The position numbers and the translations under genes were made by a program. Positions 47,801-58,493 of a stretch of 64,000 nucleotides of DNA are shown here, piece after piece (positions within the stretch are counted from its first letter, which is position 1; each line of letters starts with the position of its first letter). This stretch comes from Echinarachnius parma (taxonomy: Eukaryota > Echinodermata > Echinoidea > Clypeasteroida > Echinarachniidae). The stretch lies in the NCBI GenBank assembly GCA_037951105.1, contig JBAMJV010002095.1, positions 1 through 64,000 of the forward strand. The letters run 5' to 3'. The notes under the pieces are model-generated. The model did not search any database and was not told where the DNA came from. It worked only from the letters and a program-made list of their open reading frames with translations.

Positions 47801-48454
47801 ATCTGAGGATCAAGAGAGAGAGACAGACAAGAAGACTGCCATTAGTAATCACACTTATTATCGCACTCACACATATATTTCAGTATCCATGACAAAATGC
47901 GACCTGTTCTAAGCTTCAAGCTCGTTTATCAAATTTGTACCAAAATGACTCAACCATTTTTGAGTGTTAGAACAAGTGGTACATGGACATTATTTGGACC
48001 ACGGACCCAAGATGTGTAGACTTGTTCAACCTGATCACTTCCTGAAAATTAACTTTCTTAAATGATTCATTTTCACTGTACGGATGCACAGAAAACTATG
48101 AGACAATACAGTGGCAAGACGAGTCTTGCACCAGAAACAAATACATAATATCATTTTCTACTTTAAAAAAATACACCATGGGAATAAAGAAACAGACTTT
48201 ACATTGTCATTGTATCAATAAATGTGTAAAGTATAACTTCCTTCAAATTCTGCAAACTAAATTAGTATTTTTAAAAATTGTCAATTGATTATCTTGTTTT
48301 TACCTTACTATGGCAACAGTATAACAATTGTTTAGACACTTAGTGGACCCTACAGGGCAATTTTGGTTAAAAACCTAATTGCATTTTAATTGATGTGAGA
48401 AGTAATCACATAATTTGTTCTTGGACCTACCCATCTAGTTGAGGCTTGACCAAC

Positions 48455-48686
48455 AGTGTGGTCTAATCTTATCTAAGAGAACACACATGCACATTTACAC
48501 TTTGACACTATACTTGAGTGGCCTTGTGTTCACAGTACACACCATCATGTCCAGAGAAAAGCAAACAATGACCTCCCCCCCCCTCCAAGCTCTAAATGTT
48601 GTGCTAATGTACACATTCTTAATCACCTGCACATGGACCAGGACCTGGACCACCCAGTGGGGGTGTTCTCAGATTAGACCACATTT
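48455..48686. mobile_element. ~230-bp element with GTGGTCTAATCT ends
   Basis: The left end GTGTGGTCTAATCTTATCTA, followed by AGAGAACACAC, and the right end GGTGTTCTCAGATTAGACCA are inverted repeats separated by about 170 bp that include a C run. Confidence 0.65.
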
Positions 48687-49094
48687 CCTGCGGGGGCTCA
48701 ATTGCTAATTAGCATGTATAACTTCCAATTCCCCCACAACAATAGCACCTCTTTGTGGCCAGGTAATTCCTTGGCCCTGAACAGGGGAAACATTCACACC
48801 ATATATAGTGTAGGAAGAAAAGAAAAAGGGCTAATATTTTGCCAAGAGGATTGAATTTGTACACTTAGATTATGGAGATAAGCATCAAAGCTTCACATTT
48901 CTGGACTGAAAAGCTACCCTTTCATAGTACTCAAATGTTAGTAGGCTCAAAAAAAAAAGAAGAAGTTTGTTCGCTTTTAAAGTAGAAATTCAAAGGGAAT
49001 AGAATCAAGTTATTATGGTTTATTTTATGATAGAATGAGTTATTAAAGCAATTTGTGCAGATAACAAGTCATGAAAGTGTTCAGTTTCATGTTT

Positions 49095-50575
49095 TATGAA
49101 AATGAAATTTTAGTGAATTGACCCTCCCCTTTACCATGAAATCGGCACAGCAAAGTGGCTCTGTGCGTGACGTAAGAGCCGGGCTTTGCGCTCCCGACAG
49201 CTATAGCTCGAACGGCGATCTACACGCAATTGTTCATAGAGTGGACGCAGTTCTACTCTCTTAAAACGATTGAATATTGCCTGAATAATCAATATCTGAC
49301 ACACAGTTTTCTTCTCATGTCCTGAAACATATCCTAATGTCAATATTCATGTCATTATTGGCATTGAAAAAGTGTCAATCTCCGTAAAATAACTGTTTAC
49401 AACTCAATCCATTTTGCCGAATTGTTGTTCATATGTACACGGAGATAGTATGAAAAACAAATCTATTATAGCTGTGTTTCAAAAGAAAATTACCTAGTAG
49501 AATCATGTTCCGAGCTAGAATTGCCTTTGTTATAACAATATATAATATTTCTTATCCATTTCAATATGTCAATAACTGGTAGAATAGTGTATTTCTCACC
49601 GTTTTGTTTTGGTTTTGTTTCGTAAAAGTTTCGTCCATCGAGAAATACATGCAAGCGCACGATCGTATTACCCGGCCGTATACTATGCATATTGTGTATG
49701 TTATTGAACTAAAAGTAGTTCCAACGTATGCGCTATATTCGAAGCTTTCTACAGTCCACACGATCACGATCTCGCTCTAGAATTACATCTGACAGTTCAA
49801 CATGGATGAAGAATTTCAACAAAACAGCCTGTTAATGGACTTCGAAGTATCCGTGGAGGAGCAAGCTAGCTAGCTAACACGTGCACTCGTTTGTTTTGAT
49901 GCGCGCGCAGGAAATGTAAATCCGCCAGCGCTATCAGCCGTATAGGTAATGCGGCTGCCAATGTTCAGAGAAATCGCGGATGAATCGTAACAACACAGGA
50001 GATATCGCGAATCTAATTCACTCGACTTTTCAAGCTAAACCATGAAACTAGCCATGATAGATCGACTAAAGTAATAACTATTCTTCGTTTTTTTTAATTT
50101 CATTTGATTCATAATGATTATTAACTGTTTGTTTCCATAATGGAAGTGGTAAATTCTCCGTCTGATTGATATGTCAAAGTGAAACTACATGTTGGTAAAA
50201 AATCTGTGCAGGCCTACTACTGCACGACACAGTCGTATATAGTTTCCCCTTCTTTTTTCACCTTTTTTCAACTTTTTTTTGTCACAAACAATACATTTGT
50301 TGGAATATCATGATAAAAATCTAAATGAGAAGCAAATTACAAACAATGTAGTATTATAATTTATTTTTGGTAAGGGAAAAATAGCACATGTAAGTTGAAG
50401 CTTGTCTTTCCAGCCTGGTATGTTATACGCTTATCTACATACAACCGCGGCAGCCGCCTGGGCTTCAAGCCCTGTTCTTACGTCACAGCTAAAGGCCGTT
50501 TCGTGTAGCGATTGAGCGAATTTGTCCCTGGGAATAGGGTGATGTTTTCACCCTAATTTCGCTTTTATGGACGCG
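49095..50575. mobile_element. Possible ~1.5-kb element with ~90-bp diverged inverted ends
   Basis: The left end (TGAAATTTTAGTGAATTGAC, CCT, then ATCGGCACAGCAAAGTGG and GTGACGTAAGAGCCGGGCTT) aligns with the reverse complement of the right end (CGAAATTAGGGTGAAAACAT, CACCCT, ATCGCTACACGAAACGGC, TGTGACGTAAGAACAGGGCT). The interior is CpG-rich near 49600-50000. TGACGTAA resembles a CRE/ATF site in both arms. An alternative reading, a promoter/first-exon region of the minus-strand gene, cannot be excluded. Confidence 0.5.
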
Positions 50576-50944
50576 TTATATTGTTTGAATGTCAGTCAAG
50601 CTCATTATATGGCTTATAAGCTTTCTGTAGATATGAATATCGTCATATTTAGGGGTTTTCTTTGATTTTCTCCTTTAAACCCTAGTCTCCTAGATACACT
50701 TTGCTGGAAAGATCACAATCTTACATTTCTTATACAAATTTATTTGTGTTCCTACTTCCTATCATTTTTTGGGTAAGTGGTAGACGACCCTTGTTACACT
50801 AAAAATACATATCCATGAAAAATGATGTACTTTATCATTGAAGATAAAAGAAATCATGCATCCCCATTATGAGTTCTTTCAATCAAATGTTGTCCATTGT
50901 AAGTTGTTTAGATCTGTTTTGATAAGGTGCATCATCAATTCATC

Positions 50945-51025
50945 ATATATGCATACAATACTGTGATTTTTACGAGCTTCTGACTCATCAAAATCACAGT
51001 ATTGTTTGATCCATTATGATGGGAA
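50945..51025. repeat. Hairpin, ~80 bp
   Basis: CATCATATATGCATAC and AATACTGTGATTTT face AAAATCACAGTATT and ATTATGATGG around a ~15-base loop. Confidence 0.6.
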
Positions 51026-51189
51026 CATTTTGTTATTTATCAATATAAAGTAAAAATATATTACATCACCCATGTGTTTGTTGGTTTATTGCACAAACGC
51101 GGTGTTAATGACCTACGATATTTGGCATTTTATGATGCATTCACCTTCAAGGAGGCATGCATTTTATTATATATGCCTTTTGGTATATA

Positions 51190-51400
51190 ACAAGCCTCCA
51201 CACCTTTTTTCTCTAAAGACTACTGGCCCATTCGGGCAAGTAAAATCAAAACTTGTCATAACTTTTCAAATTGTACATGTACTCGCCCTAGCAGAAAATG
51301 TACTTTTCTGCTTACTTCTATCTAGATGAGATCTACACCTAAGGAATTATATTATTCTCTTGTAGTTGGCCCAAAATTGATTTGCCCAGTTCATCTATTA
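51190..51400 (-). repeat. GGGCTCGACA-type dispersed repeat, 3' half
   Basis: The reverse complement of this stretch parallels 10480-10680: GGGCAAATCAATTTTGGGCC, AAGAGAATAATATAATTCCT, AGATCTCATCTAGATAGAAG and GTGTGGAGGC are all recognisable. Confidence 0.6.
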
Positions 51401-51645
51401 CAGTACTACAGTTATCTTCATGGGACAGCACACACATCATGGTCACATCTGCTGTCTATTTAGATAGTGGATTGTATAAGGGATTACACCAGGGTAGGTC
51501 ATTGCAAGGCTCGCTGTACATAATACCTCATTGATTGATGTGATACAATAGACATAGGTACACCAGGGTAATTCCAGTATGTAATGGTTTCATCCTATCA
51601 CATTGTCAAAAAGCTTTTAATTATAATCCAGTGCTAGAATTTATA

Positions 51646-52485
51646 CTATAGGTTTTCCAGGTCAAATGTCCGCGAGTCAGACCAAATGTCGCTTAGGTAA
51701 TTGAAATGTCCCAAGGAGAAATCAAATGTCCTCTTAGCAAAATAACCATCCGAATAGGTACATAAGGTGTCCATAGAGAAGTCAAATATCCGCACAATAG
51801 AAATAGGGAAAACAAATGTCCACATTGCAAAAACGTATGTCCCAATAGGAAAATAAGACGTCCATAGGGAATTTAAATGTCCGCATAATAGAAATTGCTG
51901 CCTATTCATGCATAAAATGAATGATTAAGTTGTTAACAGGTAAATCAAATGTCGTATAGGTAATTCAAATGTCAGTTGTCACAAACTTGTCGATTGAAGT
52001 AGACACTCATCACAAAAAGGGGGGGGGGGGGGGGCGGCCGATTCAGCCCCCCCCCCCCCCCCGATCCGCCATTGGACTTAAGTCTCTCGTAAGTATGTGG
52101 AATTACGAGAGACTTTCCTTGAGAAATTGTCCCGAGGTCTGCTTTCTATTTTGTGCGTTTTTTTATTTCGCTTAAATAATGTATGATTAATAAAGCATAT
52201 TGTTTTAAACTGTGGACAGTTGATATCACTATGTGACATTTGTTTTCCCTATTCGGATAGAAGGCTCTCTACACGGACATTTGGTTCACTATATGGATAT
52301 TTGGTTTCCCTTATCGGACTTCAAAAATGCAAATATGGACACTTCGTACCTACATGGAAATTTTAAATCCCTATATGGATCTCCACAATCAAATGTGGAC
52401 ATTTAAAAATATACATGGACATTTAAATTACCTATGTGACACTTTCCTTCACTCGACGGACATTTGACCTGGAAAACCTATAGAC
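51646..52485. mobile_element. 840-bp TIR element built of AAATGTCC motifs
   Basis: The ends are CTATAGGTTTTCCAGGTCAA / TTGACCTGGAAAACCTATAG with a further ATGTCCG / CGGACAT inside, an inverted repeat of at least 27 bp. The left half repeats (A)AATGTCC, the right half its inverse GGACATTT, at irregular ~25-35 bp spacing, with AATAGG/CCTAT blocks between. The middle carries a G run and a C run (52020-52062). No coding potential. Confidence 0.8.
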
Positions 52486-52563
52486 CTGACACAACAAGAG
52501 AAATCAAGAATTTGTTGTTTTTTTTGTTGTTGACAAGTTTAGGTGTAAACAAATAAAAATCAT

Positions 52564-52644
52564 TTAACCCAGGACTTACGGGAACCGGGTAGGCTATGTA
52601 CAAAGTCTATGGGGATTTCAGAATCTCGAAGTGAACAGGTTAAT
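52564..52644 (+). repeat. GGTTAACC dispersed repeat
   Basis: It contains TTTAACCCAGGACTTACGGG, AACCGGGTAGGCTATGTACA, AAGTCTATGGGGATTTCAGA and CGAAGTGAACAGGTTAA. A diverged half copy lies at about 53125-53170. Confidence 0.7.
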
Positions 52645-53966
52645 TCAAATTGGTTGCCTAGTCCTACAAGTACAAGTACAAGCAAAATTTGGAATAAATT
52701 ATATTATGGTGGCTCAAAGTAATTGTATAGTTCAACCAGACAACTGACCCGGACAACTAACCCGGACAACTGGTCCAGTGTTAATTCTGAGGCCCGAGGC
52801 TGACCCATCTTGTGGTTCAGATTTCATACGGGCTGAATTTTATTTTCATAAATTAGTTTTGAGAAAGAAAAAGTACCTCCTTGGTTATTAGCTAATACTG
52901 TGTTAGTGCCAATCTATTAGAGCTATCTTCATGAGATAGCAGACAGCTAGCCAACATCTGCTGTCTGTTTGGATAGCTAGCTCTCTGTTTAGATAGTAGA
53001 CGGTACACTGAGGTAGGTCAATGCACACACATACACTATGTTTGCACTACAGGCTTTACCATTTGAATCTAATCATCACAATACCCAATTAATTATCTAT
53101 GTTATCTAATTGTCAGGTTAAGTATTAACCTGTTCCCTACCAGATTTTGCAATCCCAATAGAGTTTTATTTTCAACATGAGAGGGAACTATACTATTACA
53201 TCAAAGGGGTAAGATTTATCAAAGGATGAGGGGGGGGGTGCCTCTTTGCCATTCCAGGCTTAGCTACAGTTCTGATTTTGTCTTACTTGTGTGCCCAATT
53301 ACAAATTTATAATTTGGGGTCAAACAGTTGTGCCTGGGTATAAGTCAGGTGAGTTTGTCTGGACTGTAGCTCAGGGCAATTTCGCCCCCCAAATTGAAAC
53401 AAAAAAATCCCTCAAAAATCATAATGAAGCACACCTATTTAAAATTATCATATAGTTATAGTTGATTAAAGTGATACTATAAGATATCTTTTATTTGGAA
53501 ATGTTATTCAAACATTTGAAGGCAGGTTTGAAACACCCCCCCCCCCCCCCCAAAAAACAACAACCCTGGTCTGGGTGAAAGACTAGATCCAACAATGTAT
53601 GCACTACATGCACAGAAGGAGCTTATCTGCAGTCATAACATCCTGTGCCAACAGACCTCATCATGGGTGGTACTCAATCACAGATAAAAACCAATCAATG
53701 AAATGAGAAGGGGTTCTTACTTCATTGGTACATCCCTTTTTATGAGGAACAACTGTCATGCCCAGCCACTGTATATTACCCCCAATCCACAATGATAAGA
53801 GCTACCTCAATAAAACACGTTCCTTGCATTGACAATTTGCTAGGGCAAACTGTCCTCGGTGGAAACAAAGTTACATGTATACATTACATTGCATCGTGCA
53901 TGTATCAGTATACAAATTAAATGAGCACATTTCTATACTATAATGCCTTAATTTGTAAAAATTTGT

Positions 53967-54157
53967 TATATGATGACATAAACGGTACCCCGGGGTACCA
54001 GACGAAAATCCGCCATTTTGTTTCATTATTTATTTTATTTTTAGGGCTGTACTGTGGGCATAGCGTGCATACAATCGCGCGCCGCAAGATGGCGCTACAC
54101 AACGCGGTACCCCGGGGTACAACGGTACCCCGGGGTACTGCGCGTGTCATCATATAT
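53967..54157 (+). mobile_element. MITE with GGTACCCCGGGGTACC ends, copy 2
   Basis: This ~190-bp copy starts TATATGATGACATAAACGG, followed by the 16-bp palindrome ending in CCA, and closes with a second palindrome and GTGTCATCATATAT. The interior has GGGCTGTACTGTGGGCATAG and AAGATGGCGCTACACAACGC as in copy 1. The right end carries the palindrome twice (54103-54118 and 54124-54138). Confidence 0.85.
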
Positions 54158-54305
54158 TAAAAATATTAAAAATACAGATTTGTATTGAAGAATATGTTTT
54201 CAGTAGAGATAACCAAGGAGGTACTATATAGGCCCTAGTACCGCCTTGAGATAACCTACATGAATGAACTTACTTTACAAAAAAGGTCTCCATAAAGAAA
54301 ATTTG

Positions 54306-54691
54306 TTAAAGGGATCTAGTAACTTTGTTGACATGTGCAAAAAGTGATGAATGGTTGATGCAATGTATATTGTTGTTATCTCATATGTCCACAGGGTATT
54401 GTGTGAAGATTTCAAGTCAAATGGACATTGTATGGCCAAGTAATGAGCGAAAATGCAAAGTGATATTCAGTAACTCACTGCACTCACTTTGTACACGGAA
54501 GAAAAACTCGCCCGGAGTTTTTCTTATCTGAATACTTCAATCATACATATCTTTGTAACGAAAGGGAAATTTGAAAAACCGAAACCTGTCCTGTGATTTT
54601 ATTGTTAATACGAATACAACAAGGTATAAGGGAACCGCTAGAATTAGAATTTTATTTTGAGGATTTGGACAATGTTACTAAGTCCCTTTAA
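54306..54691 (+). mobile_element. TTAA-type MITE, family A, copy 3
   Basis: A 386-bp copy with ends TTAAAGGGATCTAGTAACTT and GTTACTAAGTCCCTTTAA. It differs from the reverse complement of 25807-26191 at only a handful of positions. An identical short open frame (starting MLTCAKSDEWLMQCILLLSH) in both copies reflects this identity, not a gene. Confidence 0.9.
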
Positions 54692-55648
54692 GTACCAAAT
54701 GTGGAAAGTAATCACAATTTCACAGTATGTAGTAAACAACTCGTTACATTACAATTTATAGATAATAGTTAATACACAAAACGGGTTCAGATAATTGCTA
54801 ACATCACGCCCTTAGGCAAGGGGCAAATGTACAAAAGTATGGGTTTCAATTTCAGCCACATGTGCAGAGTGAAACTGAAGAACATGAGAACTTCTAACAA
54901 CAAGCAAAAGCCAGAATTTCCCCATCAAAGACAGAAAAAAAGACAAGTATCATGTTTGCTTGAAGGGACTAGTAAACCATCTCAAAGTTCTCAACTGGAT
55001 AGCGAAATTATGTTACTAGAAGGAGCCCAACAAACAAAGAGGTCCACTCAGATTGTGATTGAGTTCCAAATACCAAGGAAAACATGCCCCGGGTCTGATC
55101 ACAACCCAGGTTTGCAAGTGCTTCAAACCTTTCAGTTTTAAGGGAGACATCATACTTTCGAATTTTGAGTAGTTACAAAAAATCACTTAATTATTAAAAG
55201 ATAGGCAGGATTCATAACTAAGACACACATTGCCATCTTGTGAATGGCTTGCACATAGTATGAAATACGCATGCACACTGGCTCTGTGTTCATACGATAG
55301 TGCACAAACTAGCCTAGTAACTAATGTTCAGACTGCCCTCTACGTCCCCACCCAATCCATGACTCTCTAACAGGACATATTCCCAATAAAGACATAAACG
55401 TTGCTCTATGATTACAAACCCTTACTGCTGGGACAAAATGTACACCATCAGCAGGCAATTTTGAAATAAAAGTTGCAATGGGTGCATAGGGCCCAGTGCC
55501 CTATCGCATGCGCTCTAAATCTTTGCGATGAGCCTATTATCGAGCGAATTCAGACCTATTCAGAATTATGTTGCTCACAGTGTGTACAAACATATATGCG
55601 TAATTGTCTCATCGAACATTTGTTTTGTAATATGGATTTAGAGCACAC

Positions 55649-55863
55649 TACATGTGATGACACACGCGGTACCCCGGGGTACCGCATTGTGTAGCGCCAT
55701 CTTGCGTCCAACCGTACCGCAGCTATTGCGTTGTGCATGCAGTGCAGCGCGCGAATGTATGCACGCTATACCCACAGTACAGCCCTAAAAATTAAATAAA
55801 TAATTAAACAAAATGGCGGATTTTCGTCTGGTACCCCGGGATACCGTTTATGTCATCATGTAG
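55649..55863 (-). mobile_element. MITE with GGTACCCCGGGGTACC ends, copy 3 (reverse orientation)
   Basis: This is a reverse-oriented copy with the same palindrome-bearing ends (GATGACACACGC next to GGTACCCCGGGGTACC on the left; CCGTTTATGTCATCAT on the right). The interior GCGCCATCTTGCG and ATGCACGCTATACCCACAG are the reverse complements of segments in copies 1 and 2. It lies 1.5 kb from copy 2. Confidence 0.85.
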
Positions 55864-56163
55864 GCCATTGCATACTTTGGGAAGCCAGTGCAACAGAGAT
55901 CATAGATAGATTCAACAATAGCATGGAGCTATTATTCTCAGTTTCCCCCCATTCTTTCAAGTTGGGTCCCCGTTCCCATGACAGGAAGCACTGGGGTCAA
56001 AGACGTCAAATACATAAAAGTCATCTAACTTTCTAGAGAAGTAAACGTTACACAGTGCCTGATACTAGTGATAGACAAGCTACCTAATAAAAGAATAATT
56101 TATTCTCGGCTCTTTTGAGTTGAATTATCACTCCAGAAAAAAAATTAGCTATGAAAATAATCA

Positions 56164-56601
56164 CCGTAAAACTCCGTGTATAAGACGCACTTTTTTTCCA
56201 TCGGAAAATTTTCAAAGTGGGGGGTGCGTCTTATACACAGGTACAGCCCAAACAAAAAAACAAAAAAACAAAAAAAATTTTTTTTTGGGATGTTTAATGC
56301 ATATTAAACTGGTCTAGGGCATGACAAGAGCTTGATATAAAGGGGAACATTTATCAAAATATACGTTTTTCCTACATAAATTATAGTGGTTAGCAAAACA
56401 AAATGCAAGTTTTTAAGCAGTAACACTGCTACTAATTGAATATTCAGATATTCATGAGTAGCAGCACTCATTTAATATTCAATTTTCTAAACAGTGGTTA
56501 TACATTTTTCTCAACAAAAAAGTTATTAATGAATTTAGTATTTTGCATATTTAATGAGCATTGCTACCTCATGAATATATGAATATTCATGAAAAAAAAA
56601 T

Positions 56602-56633
<32 letters not shown>

Positions 56634-56719
56634 TGTTTTTTTTTTTTATTTTATTTTTTTAATAGAAAGTTGGGGGTGCGTTTTATACACGAGTGCGTCT
56701 TATACACGGAGTTTTACGG
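56164..56719. mobile_element. ~555-bp TIR element with TATAAGACGCAC ends
   Basis: The left end CCGTAAAACTCCGTGTATAA and GACGCAC is exactly inverted at the right (GTGCGTCTTATACACGGAGT, TTTACGG). Extra sub-terminal copies of GGGGTGCGTCTTATACAC lie at 56220 and 56672. The centre has repeated ATTCATGA..GAATATTCA segments and long A and T runs (56597-56650). Confidence 0.85.
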
Positions 56720-58493
56720 CACTAAAATGTGGTTTATACAGGATTGAAAGCAAACAAACATAACTTATTACATACTGTACCTTATCCATTACAGGTACCT
56801 GTTAGAAAATGTGCCCTAGCTTTACATTCATGTAGATTAATCAATTCTATAGAAAATTACAATGGAAACAGGATACTACTCACCCACCTTCACACCTTAT
56901 GATCCACCATTCAAAGTATTCAAAAGTGGTGTTCAAAACATACATGTATGTACATCAGAGAAGTTCTTACTACACAGAAGCCTGTACTATTTGTGACAGA
57001 ACCAACACCTCGCTCGAAATTTACTTATCATAGAGTGTTTATGGTAAATCTGAAAGCCCATTTTGTATGCTTTGGTGGACACATATATACAAGTCGACAG
57101 AATTTGAGCAAAAAATCTCTGCAAAAATGCGGACAAAACAGGAGGGAGCTACGGATCAAAATGAAAGAAATTGAGATAACAGGGCTGGTGGGGGATTATC
57201 CTGTAGCAGTGACAATGACTCTAACAAGCTGAAAATTTGTGTTTGATTCATATCATGTTATGACTCATGCAACAAAGATCCCTTTCTTGGCAAGAGTACA
57301 AAGTTTGACTTCCAAGCACATCCATTTTTAAAAATATATTGATATAAAAAATAATAATTCAAAGAACTATTCACTCCCATAAATCAAGAAAATTACAAAG
57401 AAGGAGTGGGGACTCATCCCCATGTAATTCCGATGTACACAGACAAACAAACACATTGCAATAAATTAAAAACATGTTGGATGCAAATGCAATCTACTGG
57501 TGGTATCTTGCTCATTATTATTGTAATTAATAACTTTATTGGAGGATAAGCCTATCATTGTATTAATTTCCAGGGCTACTTTTCAAAGTGTTGCGGCAGG
57601 AAAAAAGCACCAAAAGCATTTAAATGCAAATTTACTAGGAATCTTTTCTGGTGTGAGGTGCTAAATTGCCCCTTTTCACTGGGAGATTCTACAAAAAAAT
57701 GTCACATAAGAGGAAATGGTTCCCAGTCAGTGGCTACATTGGCTAAAAGCTTTTTAATACCCCAAATGGCCAAGCTGTCAGGGTTATAGACTGCCTTCAA
57801 TTTGATAAGTGACCTCTGAAGTCTGCGAGCAATGTCAGACACTCCCAGAGACAGTCAACACGATACAATTACAAAGGTTTGAATACATCCGATGAACAAC
57901 TGGTATATTGTTTGTTTGGTTGATCTATTTACTAAAACAAACACACATTTCCACTCTTCCGATGGCTTTACTCATTCCAAAAGTGTCTACGAGTACAGAT
58001 CCTTATTCAAACTTTCAGATTTTCATTATTTCTGAAACGTGCAACGAACGTCAATGACTAGTAAACTTTACTTTAAACATATATAAGAAAATATAACTAG
58101 ATGACTACCAGTTTCCCACCTTTATAAAATTGAGGTCTTATAAAATCTCTTACGAGAACTATTATTGCTAGGTCCTGAAAATATTCCATCGTTAATGGGT
58201 TACATATTTGTTAATTTGTTACCATACGACATAAACAATAGGCAGGATCACGGCTAACAAATTGCCAATATCTTCCTGGTAAAACAAATACTGGGGATGG
58301 GACCTATTAGTTACTGAAACCAAGACATCTTGTTTTCAATGGGTTGATAGCACACCTTTGATCAGCTTAGAGTATGGAATTGGAAACAAACAAGTGATTT
58401 CATTTAATCAAGCTAGTAATGAACGTAAACAAATGGGCAATAACAAGATGTCCATTCATCAAAGCATGGAGTGAGACCATGAATGGGAAGACA

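Noticed and set aside
46779-47912. Plus-strand frames opposite the first coding exon
   Set aside because: They are antisense shadows of the PLEKHG exon; the minus frame has the family match.
49802-49873. ATG with a 23-codon frame (MDEEFQQNSLLMDFEVSVEE) in a CpG-rich block
   Set aside because: Ends in a stop after 23 codons with no good donor before it. Tempting as a first exon, but on the opposite strand to the gene and without other support.
54827-55141. 104-codon plus frame next to a MITE
   Set aside because: No recognisable family, no splice or start context. Codon composition looks like background.
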